Assembly (NCBI GenBank): GCA_963082875.1
Contig: OY720101.1
Coordinates: 8,432,001 to 8,496,000 of the forward strand
Length of the DNA: 64,000 nucleotides
Direction: 5' to 3'
From: Corella eumyota
Lineage: Eukaryota > Chordata > Ascidiacea > Phlebobranchia > Corellidae
Shown here: positions 11,701-24,060 of the stretch, in pieces
Layout: each line of letters begins with the position of its first letter
How positions within the stretch are numbered: the stretch's first letter is position 1
Notes under the pieces: generated by a model
What the model saw: the letters and a program-made list of their open reading frames with translations, nothing else
The model's database searches: none
What the model was told of the DNA's origin: nothing
Position numbers and translations under genes: made by a program

Positions 11701-14527
11701 CCAAGTAACAGACCTGCAAGATAAATAAAACTGCCGTTTGTGGTGCATAGGTAAGTTATTGTGGGCAAACATTAGCTGAAAGTTTCACCGATATTACGAT
11801 AATATATTGACTAGTAGTTATATATCTGTCTGTACTATCTTGTAATTTGGTATTTACATTTTCAACTTTTTAAGGTTTACCTGATTTGCTGGAAAGCTTA
11901 TTTGTCCAAGCTGATATGTTGGACCCTAGGGCAAATATAAATGGAAATGTGGAAGGTGTGGTGGTGGAATCAAGACATGATAAACACAAGGGCTTCATCG
12001 GAAGTTGTGTAATGCAACAAGGAACCTTAACTAAGGGCAAGGTGAATATAAACGATCATTAAATTAAAACAGAATGATATTTTATAGATATAAGTATATA
12101 CCATCTAAAACATTCCTTAACTACTTAAGGTCCTCTCGTTTTCCATCAATTTCCTCTATTATTTAAAAAAATTTAGTAAATGCCTTAACTTTATTATTAA
12201 TGATTTAAAAATCGTCCGGTTTACATTTCCAAAAAGTACACAAAGCCTGCAATATCAAATTCAATTCACATATTATAACAATTTTTTACTTTTTTTATTG
12301 CTGCATACAAATAAATCTAATCTGTTATCGTATTTATTATTTAAAATGTTTTTTACGAATAGTTTTTAGTAGCTGGTCTGGCTTATGCTAAAGTTAAATC
12401 TTTGCAAAGTGAATCAGGAGCAGTAATAAAAAGTGCTCCTCCGAGCCTAGCGGTTGATATATTAGGTTGGAAGTCTTTACCAACAGTTGGCGAAAATGTT
12501 CTACAAGTGCCTACCTTGGTAAGTTTTAAAAGAAATTAATTTGATTTTGTTGTTTTTTGGGATTTTTCTTTTTTTAATCTCATAGTCTTAAATGTTATAA
12601 AGAGTGTTTAGAAATATATTAACAAAAGAAAGATTTTATTTATCTAAAAGTTTCTGTTTTTAAAGGGTTTTTAGCGTTATACAGAAACTTTTTTTTATAA
12701 ACTACCTTCTTTATTTTTAAATAAAAGAATAACCATTACCATTTTTTGTACATTGTTTCAAGTGTTTTTAGGCAAGGGCAAAACAAGTCATTAAATATCG
12801 AGAATATCTGAAAACGATCGACAAAAATGAAATTATAAAAACAAACTTGGCTACAGAAAGAAAAAGAGATAGAGAGTACGTTGAAAGTATTTTAAAACAA
12901 ATTTTTTTTATTTTTGCCTTTTGGTAAATACTTTGTTGATTTAAAAAAAAAAAAACTTTAGACGTTTTGGTTTTTAAGGTCTTTTTTATTTAGAATTTAC
13001 AAAGAGGTGCGCAAAAATATTCACACACAAGAGCGAAGGGCAATAGCTGTTTTTCAAGAAACCAAGAGATTTTATGATAAAAAGACAACGGATGGAGTGC
13101 CCAATTATAAAATTATACTTAAAGGTGGATTATGTGTTAACTTTTAATTTACTATTGGTTGGAACATGGTATTTTTTCCTAATAAGATGGGTTCACTTTC
13201 AACTGCTTCCATTAAAATACAAAGAAAGCTTATTTTTTTATGTAAATTTTTAATGTTTTGCATTAAGTTGGACGTTATTTTTCTGTTTGTGCATTTGATT
13301 AAACATTAAAGACATTTTTTTTGATCTTTATAAAAACTAATCCTATTTTTGTTTTAATGTGTATTATAATTTATATAACTGACCCATTGCTGAAAAATGT
13401 TTTTCTTTCAATATATTTAAACTTATATTTTAGCTGATGTTGATGGTTCACTTGATGCTTTGTTACAAGTTCTAAAAAATTACGATTGTCAACAGCAATG
13501 TGTCATGGAAATAATAGATTCTGGAGTAGGTCCAGTGACAAAACATGATATAGAATTAGCAAAGCTATTTCAAGGTATTGGTAAAGCATTATTCCTTAAT
13601 AAAAATGTAGTGCTTACTTATATTGCACATTTTTTTGTATAATTGATCCTTAAAGTGAAAAGGCTGATATTAGGGCTTAAACATAGAGTAACATTTGTTG
13701 TCAGTGTTTAATTGCATCTGCCAGTTTGGAATATTATCATTTATAATTGCAAGGTAATTAATCTGCAGGTAGTTCTTACTCTTACTTTAATGTACCACAG
13801 CACGAAAGCAGTGAGTGTTAAATGTTCTTTTCTTTAGGAAGTATTTTCAGTTTTAACTTGGAACCAAGTCAAGACGTTGTTTCTGATGCAGCTGAAAACG
13901 AAGTTCAAATCCATCACACCGATATTATTTATCGCTTTGTGGAAATTCTAAAATCTGAAATTGAGAATATTTTACCTTGTTTAAAATCTACCGATGTCGT
14001 TGGTAAAATTTAATTATTTAATTTTCCATTGTTTAATGTAACATGCAATAATTTTTTTTAAATGTTTTTATTTTTTTTTTATTAACTTTAGGTGAAGCTG
14101 AAGTTTTAAAAACATTTCAAATCCGATCACCTAAAAAGTTGGCGATTGGAGTCAATGTTAAAAGTGGATCACTTAAATTTAATTTACCTCACAATATAAT
14201 AAGAAATGATAACATAATATTCGAAGGTACAAATTACATACCAGATAAAAAAAAATTGTTTTGAAACTTGTGACATAGTTATTGTTAAATGCACTTCATA
14301 TAATTTTTCTTTATGTTATTTCAATTTTGACTTTTGTTATTATATATATAGGTGATTTGTTATCAATTAGGCATCACAAAACCAATGTGGATGAAATACA
14401 GACAGGCACAGAGTGTGCACTGATTTTTAAGGATGACCACGAGCACCCAGAACCTGGTGATATTATTCAATGTTGCAATATCTTTGATGTGGTTCAAAAA
14501 TTGAATTGGAATCCACCCGGATTTTAA
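8784..14527 (+). CDS. MTIF2: Mitochondrial translation initiation factor IF-2
   Basis: GTPase that brings formyl-Met-tRNA to the mitochondrial small ribosomal subunit. Fifteen exons: 8784-8885, 9002-9122, 9889-10009, 10443-10603, 10817-10899, 11037-11177, 11445-11541, 11875-12041, 12363-12518, 12772-12875, 12994-13124, 13434-13574, 13838-14002, 14092-14226, 14352-14527. They sum to 667 codons in one frame. The G-domain is complete: G1 [10 protein letters not shown]2 region [11 protein letters not shown]3 DTPGHASF, G4 NKCD, G5 SAKTG. Then come the beta-barrel domain ([14 protein letters not shown]), the C1 domain ([13 protein letters not shown]) and the C2 domain, ending WNPPGF as in animal IF-2mt. 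The first in-frame ATG at 8784 gives no convincing presequence, so an upstream exon with the targeting peptide is probably missing. Introns 2, 3 and 12 carry SINE sequence. Confidence 0.93.
9505..9755 (-). mobile_element. Diverged SINE copy in MTIF2 intron 2
   Basis: Matches the SINE body in reverse orientation, with versions of GGCGCTATAAACG, TTGAGTTGCC and the GTCGACTT-CACATC end. The head retains CAGTGGGGATCG, the reverse of the B-box. The end carries a short internal duplication (AAAGGTCGACTT occurs twice, near 9518 and 9546). It is older than the 8330 copy, judging by mismatches. Confidence 0.7.
10215..10370 (+). mobile_element. Internally deleted SINE fragment in MTIF2 intron 3
   Basis: Plus-orientation remnant: the head motif TAGTGGTAAGAACACTTG is followed after a large internal deletion by body-end sequence (ACTGCCAAAGACAACTTAAGA, then CCTATGTTTAGG). 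Only the two ends of the SINE consensus remain. Confidence 0.55.
13670..13818 (-). mobile_element. SINE fragment in MTIF2 intron 12
   Basis: Reverse-orientation fragment with AAACATAGAGTAACATTTGTT, TCTGCCAGTTTGGAATATTA and CACAGCACGAAAGCAGTGAG, the same order as in the complete copy at 8330. The tRNA head is lost. Confidence 0.6.
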
Positions 14528-15872
14528 TGTGCATTCACTCTGTTTTAATTTCTCTTTTAAATAAATTTTGTCAAAATAAATTATTTATAAAAGCTTAACT
14601 GTCTTTGTTAGAACGAGGGAACTACAAAACAGTCTATTACATTTTAATGGTTTTGTTTTGTAGCTATGAGACAATAGGTACCGGTTGACAAAATAGTTAA
14701 ATTTGTTTTAAAAGGTTACATATTTGCGTAAAACTATTTAATAGTATTTTGGTTACAATACCTAAATTGATTTTAGTTTATCAGATGGCTATATAAAATA
14801 TTTTGTAAAATCATTGATGTATAAAAAAAATTACTTATTATTTTAACATTTGTTTTAAGTAGACCTATAAAAATAATTACCAAACAAATTATAATTTGGT
14901 CACAGGGGCCACAGTCATCAATAAATTTTTTTGGTTAATATTTTAATACTCAGTAGTTGCCCATTAAACAAGCCATTTTAACAACCTTAAAGATAAGTTC
15001 ATGGGAACATTATAGTTAAGCATTTGATATTAAATCTGTTGCCAATAAGATAGTATATGTACTCACATTTATCAAGACAACTTTTTAATAACATTACAAT
15101 ATTTAACATACTCAATAATATACAATTCCACCATTACAATAATTTATTTAAAATAACCTCAAAAGGAAAGTAAAACCAAGTTCTCATTACCTGGATATAT
15201 TACAACAATATTGGAATTGCAATATCAATAAATTGCAACTATTTTACCATTTAGCACACAACGCTTAATCTGTGTAATTTAAACTACAGATAACAATAAC
15301 AATTTAAAGTTTGAGTGCCATATAAAGGTTTAGTTTTGTCTAACTGAAATGTATGACCAAGTTGCAATAAAAACAATTAATTTTTTACACTCTTAGGTTT
15401 AACTGAAGACAACTAACGTAACAAGCAGCTTGTTGGCCATACATTAACTATAAAGAACGATAACAAAAGTTTTAAATAACATTTTTTATAACAACATGCT
15501 AATAGTAGTACAGATTTCGAATTTCACCAACTAAATAATAAATAAACAATAATTTTTTGAAGTTTAAATGCAAAATTTTAACAAGAAAAAGTTTTAGCAA
15601 TCAAACAGTGGATTTTTCTAATAAGAAGCTTACTAGATATTGAACATCAATATATATATATATATATATACCATGAACTTAACAATAGTAATTTAAATTA
15701 TTCCACTTATATTTACAAGAACTTTGATCATAAATTTTCAGTTGGTCAACAATTTTTAATACGAACTACTCACGGTCAAGCAATTATCAATACAATTATA
15801 ACCTACAGAAATTTTTTTAAATAGACCTAATAGCTAAACTTAAACACATATTATAACAACAATTACCGATAG

Positions 15873-15905
<33 letters not shown>

Positions 15906-16330
15906 TAAATAGTAAAACAAAAGATTGCCAAGGCCAACCCAATCAATGGCCTAAATGAAAATTATTGATTTTCAAAAAGAAAGCAAGGCTTGATTAGTTT
16001 TGATAGCTAATATATTTTTAGAGGGATTTTTAAAGTCTATTAATAAAATTGTATATATACCTTTTTTTAGCATAAATGATATTTTATTGATATACTAAAT
16101 TTGTTTTAGTATTTATATTAATTTTCAATTATATATCTCATCACAACTAACAAAATCTTACCAAGTGTATGAAGAACAACTAGATTTTGATATTTACCGA
16201 TTAAAAAACGTATAAGCTTTATTGAAGCGTAGATCTCAATTATTAATGAGTTGAGACGTCTGAAGGCCACCAAGCCCTTTTATAAATACAACTGCAGTAT
16301 AAACATACTAGATTATTAAAGCTTTTTTCT
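14528..16330. other. Convergent intergenic region with TA microsatellites
   Basis: Lies between the convergent 3' ends of MTIF2 (poly(A) signals near 14560-14580) and SCAMP. No coding frame on either strand. Two (TA)n runs occur, at about 15650-15671 and 15871-15903. Most of the stretch is probably 3' UTR and spacer. Confidence 0.5.
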
Positions 16331-17601
16331 TTAGTGTTGGCCACGTAAACTACTTTGCACGGCAGAAGTAGCTGCTGTAGCTGCTGCTGTCTGGACCCCG
16401 GGGTTTTTCATAACCCCAGTTGCAAACTCTTGCTGGGCCTTCTCGAAACTTGCTCCTGTGGTTCTGTAAAGTGAGTGCACCTAAAAAAACAAGTTAGTTT
16501 TTAACCTTTATCAAACGTAACAACCTTTAATAGGCTGATAGCATAAATAAGTTAATTAGTTACTAGTACGAAAAAATTTATTTCTTAAAAAAAATTAATT
16601 AAAAACGAAATACCTTTTTAAGAAGAAATAGTGATAGCAGCCCCATTATTGCAAACAGCACAGTTTGGACTATAACCATAATTCCAACCCAAGGCCCGCC
16701 TTTATCAGAATCAAAGTGACTAAGGGCAACGATTAACCCACTGTACCCACTATTGGTAATTCCAACAAACATCAATATTGAAACGACTACCTTAAGTGGA
16801 CAAACATTGCATACAAATATGTTTAAAGCCGTCAACAAGTTTTTATAATTAATGACAGATTTTAGCAGATGCTAAATTTAAACTTTAAAGACAAATAAAA
16901 GTAAAAGTTAATTAACTGACCTGAAAAAACATGATAAAAAAGTACAGGAAGAAGTTAAAGGAACTATCACTTCTGAATGCTTTGTAAACTGGTCGATACC
17001 AGCACAGAGCACATGGTGCAGCTAAAAACCACAAAATTGAAAGCCCAAACCCGATCCCTGCCGAACTATCTTGAGTAAAAACAATTAATGACACCAACAT
17101 GTTAATAAACATGATTACGATAAAGTACATCCACAAATAATAGAGGAATTTTACTGTCCCCTGAAATTCAAGAGGAATATCAACTGCAAAGTCCTGGTAA
17201 AAGCAAGGACTACAAGGAAACCATTTTGGCAGTGGAGGCCAGTTGTTAGCCTTAGGATTGTAATTGCCCGAAGCCATTTGTTGTTCTCTTCTTTGAAGCT
17301 CTTCCGCCTTTTTTTCTAGTTCTTCCTGTCGCCGTAGTAACTCTTCATGACCTGGCACAGGAGCAGGTGCTGCAGGTGCCATTACTGGTGGTGCTGATTT
17401 TTCGTTGTTACTTCCATAATTGTTGTATGCTGGAGGGTTGGTTGGTTGCATAACAGCAGGCTGATTAGCTTCTAAACCTCCTGATGAATTGCCGGCAAAC
17501 GGATTATAATCCTCTAAAGTGGTTTCACTTTTTGCAGTTGCCTGCTGTACCGAACCATCTTGAAATGGGTCAGCAAAAGGATTTGCATCAAAATCACTCA
17601 T
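16331..17601 (-). CDS. Secretory carrier-associated membrane protein (SCAMP)
   Basis: 335 residues from three exons: 16921-17601, 16614-16790, 16331-16480, all phase 0. SCAMPs are four-TM proteins of recycling endosomes and secretory vesicles that act in exocytosis and membrane trafficking. Residues 1-110 carry NPF endocytic motifs ([15 protein letters not shown]) that bind EH domains, a Pro/Ala-rich stretch and a coiled coil ([20 protein letters not shown]). The TM core is introduced by [19 protein letters not shown] and includes [19 protein letters not shown], the conserved SCAMP peptide between TM2 and TM3. The tail reads [19 protein letters not shown], a family hallmark. Length equals the SCAMP1/2/3 class with NPF repeats, not the short SCAMP4/5 class. 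Confidence 0.96.
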
Positions 17602-18042
17602 ATTTATATTATTATCACAGCTAAAGGCAGTTACTTAACACTCGATTAATTTATCCCTTATTTCAGCTTAAAGTTTGTAACTCTGAATTAGGTGAAAATT
17701 TGTTGGATCTGTTAGTTATAATAAAAAAGATAATTTAGTTGATTTCTTGTAAAAACTTTCAGCAACACAGCTGTTATTACGGGAAAAAAAGAAGTCAATT
17801 ATTGGTTACTAAAAATGTATATGCAGGAACTTATAAATCAATAAGTTACAGTGAATTCAAAGAAGGTTAGGGTTTTTAATTTAGAATATTTTTTTGGTAA
17901 CCATAGAGCATTGGTAACCATAGAACAATTTTATTGGTAACCATAGAGCAATGTAGAATGAAATTTTTGTACTATTTACTTAAAATGTTGTGAGTGATGC
18001 CCACTTTGGAAAGTAAGGCAGTGTGTATGCACAAGACATTTT
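17602..18042. other. SCAMP 5' flank with a short tandem repeat
   Basis: Includes the SCAMP promoter. Three near copies of TTGGTAACCATAGAGCA lie at about 17894-17910, 17911-17926 and 17934-17950. No coding sequence. Confidence 0.6.
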
Positions 18043-18309
18043 GGATCTCTATTACTTTCGCACACCCAAATTTAACAAGCCGTTATAACCTAAGTATGGC
18101 AATTGTTTAACCAGACATTAAAAATTAGTTGAAATATGTTTTAATGAGTAAAACTTAGTCCGCTTTACGAGTCAGATGTGTTAACGGGTAAACTTAATAT
18201 GTGATGGTTAGGGTAAGGGTTTAATTTATGCAACCTCTGTTTAATTACATGTGCCGTATTTCGGTTACACACCCTGTTTGTGTAGGGTGTGCGAAACTAA
18301 TAGAGATCC
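18043..18309. mobile_element. MITE with 25-bp terminal inverted repeats and 8-bp target duplication
   Basis: The left end GGATCTCTATTACTTTCGCA and the reverse complement of the right end, GGATCTCTATTAGTTTCGCA, agree over 25 bases with one mismatch. The 8-bp duplication GACATTTT flanks it on both sides (18035-18042 and 18310-18317). The 267-bp element has no open frame. An 8-bp duplication fits hAT or P-type transposition; the family is not recognised from its ends. Confidence 0.85.
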
Positions 18310-18317
18310 GACATTTT

Positions 18318-19118
18318 TTTAAATGCACAACTAAAATTAGCGTTTTGCACTCCTGGTAGCGTTTTGAACTATGCAAACATAAGTCACGCTTGCACAGTCA
18401 CACCATTTTTTTACGCATGCACGAAAATTCTGTAAACGTTTACATTTGGACATTTGGTCCCACTATTTTCCACCCCTATCCTGTACTTTAGTATTATCCG
18501 TACCCACCAACTGACCAATTTAATTATTTATAACCCCTTACAACCGTTACTCTGCTAGAGATGTAAAATAGTTTCTAGTTTAATGTGCTTATATCTGTTA
18601 TATCTGTATATATATGGTCAAATATTTTTAAATTAGTATTGTCTGATTGTTATATAAATTTATGTACAATTTGAAAAAACCCTCTGCAAACAATACTATC
18701 TGCTGATCTGCATTGGCAAAGACGCTAATGCTTTTTTTAATCACATGACCGACTGCACAACGATAGGTTTAGTCCGCTGGTATTTACATAACTCTAAAAG
18801 AAATCGATAATTCGAATAGCAATTTTACCAAATTAGTATGACGTCATTAACTCGTGTTTTAGTCTCGTGACAGTCTGGGCGGTTGCGACGTCGTCTCACT
18901 TTGGGATTATGTCATTTTTTGGCTTTGTGAATTTTTTGTAAAAGAATTTTAAAAAACATTTTAAAAATTATAATAAACAGTTGTTGTTTATTTTTAATAT
19001 AACTGAATTAAGTTTTTTTTGTTAAAGCATTTTATTTATTTTTGAGTAAATAATTCTTATATTGAATGGGTTTAGTTAAACATAATTTTTTTTTTAACCG
19101 CTTATAATCCCTTTAAAA
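18318..19118. other. Intergenic spacer between two MITEs
   Basis: No coding frame, RNA gene or repeat recognised. T-rich runs occur near 18970-19100. Confidence 0.45.
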
Positions 19119-19508
19119 CAGCGGTTCTCAATCTTTTTTGCCCATAGACTATCTTCAAGTTGACCTAAATATACGCGGACTTAAACCATATATATATATA
19201 AATTAGGTAGTTCAATAGCCTTCTACCGAAAATAGTTGGCAATGTTTTTTTAAGTAAGCTTTAAACGCAAGCACTGTATTTTACAAAAAAAAGGAATTAA
19301 ATACAGTAGCCTATTATTAAAATATGGAAATTAAATACGGTATGTATTAAAATAATTCTACTGTATTCCGCATTTTATTTGTAATACAGTAGGCACTGGC
19401 TAATTATAATGGCTAAATAATAATTCCCTAAGCGACTATGCTCGTGCCCTCATCCAGGTCCTTTCACGGACTCAAATAAGTCCGCGGACTCGGGGTTGAG
19501 AAACACTG
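19119..19508. mobile_element. Non-autonomous hAT element
   Basis: Begins CAGCGGTTCTCAA and ends TTGAGAAACACTG, the CAG...CTG and TTCTCAA termini typical of hAT elements. The 8-bp direct repeat CTTTAAAA flanks it exactly (19111-19118 and 19509-19516). The 390-bp interior has no transposase frame. The right sub-terminal part repeats GGACTC-type motifs. Confidence 0.92.
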
Positions 19509-19516
19509 CTTTAAAA

Positions 19517-20238
19517 GAAGAAAACTACTTCACAGGTAAAATTTAAACTAAATATAAATAAAATTTTATTGCAGCAAGTAAGAATGACATAAATGACATT
19601 TAATTTCAACACAGGCAAATTAAGTAAGAACAAGTAATGTTAGATTGCAATTAATGATTTTCTAATGACGTTTAACAGTTTTTATAACCAGCAATAAAAA
19701 TGTGTTTACAAAATGATCTACACAACAAGTTTAACATATAAATTTTTGTGCTTTAATTACTAATATAAAGTAAAAAGGGTACCTGTGATATATCAACAGC
19801 AGCAAATATAAGTTATTGAATTTAAGTTTTAAATATATGGCATAAAAAAAATAACAGTAAAATGTGAATAAATAGCAAGTAAATGAGGCAATTAGCAGTA
19901 GCAACTTGTGTTCTTGTCTAACTTTTAAAGCAGAAACATTCTTTTGTTTTTGATATATACAAGTGGTTTAGGTAGCAATCAATATATAAGTGTAAAAAAA
20001 GGATTATTTAACAAGGTAAAATAGGGCTTAGAATATAAAAAAATACAGAACATAAAAAAAATTTATTATGGATTGATTCAAAATATGAAAAATTTATTGT
20101 TAATTAAAAATCGCAGAACAGTAGTTAAAGCATAGAAATTGAAATGTAAAATTAAATGTAACTAATTGTTTGTGAGCACCTATACTAAAACTACATACAC
20201 CTTTCATTGTTTTGGTAAACACGTGATATCTAATATAA
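19517..20238. other. PXYLP1 3' flank
   Basis: AT-rich, presumably 3' UTR and downstream region of the minus-strand phosphatase gene. No coding signal seen. Confidence 0.45.
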
Positions 20239-23135
20239 TTAATTACAGGCTTCCTTTCTCGAATAAAAGCCAATTTTTGTAAACATTTCAGATTGAACAT
20301 AAGAATTAAATACTGAAAGAGGGCAGCCTTCGTTTAACTTTCCTAAAAACACGTATAAGTAGCAAGATAACATAGCTAAAAAAATTATTTTATTAAATTA
20401 ATCTTTTTTTTCTAGATAAAAATTCAAAGTACTAACTTACCACTACAAAATTCAGTTTTATTTGTGACGTCTTGACCATTATAAATTAGCTTTATAAAAT
20501 ATTTATCGTCAATGCTTTTCCATAACTCGAATATAAATCTGGCAGCAAGAGGAGGTTGCCTATATAAAAAAATTACTTTAAGATAGGAATTTTAACTTAA
20601 TTAAATAGTATCTTTAAATTTAAAAAAAATAATACGTTTTTGTTGGCAAGACAATTATAAAGTGCTAGAAGGTATTTTTATTGTTCTAAAAAGGTTTATA
20701 AAAATTAAAAAATTTATTACAACAAAGAATACATTTAAAACAGGAAAAAGTTGTAGTAGGTAGAGTAGTAAAAGAAATTTATATATAATTTTACACCTAA
20801 AATCGTCAATTTCCAATGCTTGCAATAGTGGTGTAATCGTTTTGTCGTGACCAGAATAAAGAAAAATCTTAACACCGGATTTACCACTAACTGACAAAAA
20901 CATTCGCTTTAGTATTACACTAAGTAGCGGCTGTATTGTTAACTTTGCATGATTGCGATACTCGGGAATTAGACTGATGTCTCTAAAAAAACAATTTAGA
21001 AATTTAGATAAAAAGAGTTTTTTTTAGTTTTTAATTACTAGTTTCCAATTTAGCCTTTCAGAAAAGTAAATTAACTTAAACCTACCTGTACATTTTCTGA
21101 TCTTCCTTTATTACAATATCAAGATCTGTTGTGGTAACTTGTGTTTCATTGGTTTTGTTGGGTAAAGAAAGGCCTTTACACATATAACCCAGAATAAGGT
21201 GATCAATTATTGAACCTTAACCAAAAATAAATCCCACAATACTTAAAATCTTTTTCAAATACTAAAGATATATTTTTTTTAAATAACTTATGTGTTACCA
21301 GTATGATCATTGTTGTTCAAGAGAGCACCCATTTTCTGTATAGTTTTATTCAACTTTTGTCTTTGAATATAAATAGAATATTTTTGTGAATTTATTTTTT
21401 GTTTCATTGTTTCAGCCAAAGGACAAGTACATTTTGATCCACAAAATAAAGCCCCAGCCCAATAAAAGGGAATCTGTAAAAAAATTGTAAACAAAACAAT
21501 GTTACTGTTTTTATTACACTTTAAGTTATTATTAAGAACAGGTTAAAAATGCTAAAATTTATACCTCTTAAAACTTAAAATTAGGATACATAATTGAAAT
21601 TGAAGGTTTTATAATATATACCTGATTAAGATGATAGTTTGGCAACATACCATAGAGTAGAGCAACAGCACTTTGAATTGTACGTTGAATCTGAGTTGAT
21701 TCTACATGTACCTGGGCATTGTTGCTTATAGATGGGTCAATTAAATTGTGTTTTTCGACATATTTATTGTGCAGTAATTTTCCAATCTTTAAATGTTGAC
21801 TCTTTAAAATAAAAAAAAATTAAAAACTTAAAATATTTTTTGGTAAAAATTTAAAATTTTTAAAAACTTTCTAATTTAAATACTTACTGCTCCACTTTTT
21901 GTAAGCTGTGCAGGGTGACAAATAATATTGTTGGGGACTGGAAGTTCTTTAAAATATTTTTTTTCGATGTCAGATTTAAAATCCTGGATGATAGAATCTC
22001 GATATTTTATTAGTTGTTGGTCATTATTTTCTGTTTAGTTGAAATATTTATTTTAGAGATCATATGCTTACATTAAAATATAGTAAAAAAATACAATACT
22101 TTTAACAACATTTACATTGACAGTCATTGCGAAATTTTTTTATTTACAAATCCAAGGAAATTTTTGTTTGCGTTTAAAATTGAATAACAAAGTCATTAAA
22201 CCTGTATTCATATTGCAAAAATTTGGTATTATTTTGTCCACCCCATATTTATCATATTTTAAGGGGGTTCTGTCACCATGGCGAATCACAACATGAATTT
22301 GTAAAAGCTTCCAACCTTGTGTTGCAATACCTTTAAAAAGTTTAACAATGTACAGTGAAAAATAATTTGACCTTTATTTTAAGTTTATATGTGTTAAATC
22401 TCACAGCCAAAAAATGTGATTTTATGTTTATATGAAGATAAAAATGTTTTACAAACCAATGATTAATTTACCTTCTTCTGTTTTATTATGCATTAATGAG
22501 GGAAAATTGCAATAACCCTGCGCTGAACCATATTCTAAAATTAAATATATTAATTAGCTCATATAATAGGGTCCGAAGTAACTTCCTGTCAACTGTAAAA
22601 ATAGCAATACCTCTTTTATTGTATGGGGTTTTTAAAGTTCTTTGGGAAGTTAGAATATTGGTTTCATCATAATTATTTATTGTAAAGCTTGTTTCCACAA
22701 TCATTTGAGGGTAAGAATCTAAAAAATAAAACATTTTTAGACAAATAGCTTAATTAGTGGCTTTAAGAATACTATTCGATAGCTTGTCCTTCAGTTAGCA
22801 TTTTAATTATCGAAACATAATTGCAACTCTTAACTTATTACCCATGCATCACAAATGGCAGTTTTATTTAACTTGTACGCCTATAAATTTAACATACTTA
22901 TTTTTATTGACCAAGCTCTTTTATATATGAATAGTTGATATTTTTGTAAAGAAAATAATAACTTAATGTAAAGATAGTATGAATAATTTAAACTTACTGC
23001 AGTTGTACTATTTCGAAGTTAATGTTTTAAAAGATAGCAATTTAACAAAAACACAAACTTACAAAATTTGAATAAAAAAATAACAAAGAGCAATGTTGAA
23101 ATAATAAACTTGGTCCTGCCTGATATTCGAACCAT
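20239..23135 (-). CDS. PXYLP1: 2-phosphoxylose phosphatase 1 (histidine acid phosphatase family)
   Basis: 469 residues from eleven exons: 23063-23135, 22611-22718, 22472-22534, 22202-22330, 21888-22030, 21622-21801, 21299-21473, 21086-21215, 20797-20982, 20441-20559, 20239-20342; phases agree throughout. The enzyme removes the 2-phosphate from xylose in the glycosaminoglycan linkage region in the Golgi. A type II signal anchor starts at the first Met (TKFIISTLLFVIFLFKF). The catalytic motif is VVIRHGDRTPL, with the proton-donor motif SGHDKTITPLLQAL near the C-terminus. FCGSKCTCPL, FIFELWKS and the C-terminal CPLSVF...EACN match PXYLP1 rather than other acid phosphatases. Length is close to the 480 of the human enzyme. 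Confidence 0.93.
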
Positions 23136-24060
23136 ATTAACGGAAAATTTCCATTTAAACAAAGTAGTTTCAAAATATAAATCAGTCAGAACTGACAGAA
23201 AAATAAACTGATCAACTGGGTCTGATATACCCTTATTAAACACAAAATAAGCTAAACGAAAGCATTAAATTGTGTTTGTTAATCGTAAATGTTTTGTTTA
23301 AATACTAGAATTTTAAGAAAAACACCAACCAATAGTTTAAACCAACGTGAACAATGTCACGTCATTGCTTTTAACAAATTTAAGAAAATTTACTCTTATT
23401 GATTAGGGAAAGTCCCTATTTTGTTGCCAACTGATTTTATTTAGCTTTAAAAAACTGAAATAAAATGCAAAACGCATGTTATACATAACTATATTTTCAA
23501 ATAAAAGTTAAGAAATCCATTCTGAAAAAAATAACCTGTTACGTTTTGCAACCCTTTTTTTCTGAATTAAGTATATGTCTTAAGATTAAATGATGCCTTC
23601 CTGAGAGAAATTACTCTTCAATTTGTATTAGAAAATTTAAAAAATGTTTAAAAAATGTTTAAAAATTACTAAAGTATTTCAATATTGCATGATTAGTTTT
23701 TTAAACAACTTTTTAAATGTAAATTTTTGAGATTTTGTATTTGTTTAGTTTATTTTAACATTTGAGCGATTAAAAATATTTTCTTGTAAAACATTACAAT
23801 TTATAATTATTTACAGATTACGTTCGACATCATTTTCTATATATGTATTGAAATCCAAAAAAAAACAATACAGTACATTTTATTTATTTCGTTGTAATAT
23901 TAAAAAAAATAAGTTTAATATATGAAAATCCAGCAAAGCCATATTGCGAAAAGATATTTATTTATTAACTGGTATTATTGTGTAAAACCAGATTATAAAA
24001 ACGACATTTATAATTAGTTAATAGTAAAAATAAACAAAGAATAAAATAAAAATAATAATT
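23136..24060. other. Spacer between PXYLP1 and the tandem repeat block
   Basis: Contains the PXYLP1 upstream region. Positions about 23985-24060 (AAAACGACATT, AGTTAATA, AACAAAGAATAAA) resemble the 3' flank of the second tetraspan gene (28258-28320), suggesting this was once the 3' flank of the first tetraspan gene before the repeat block expanded. No coding frame. Confidence 0.5.
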
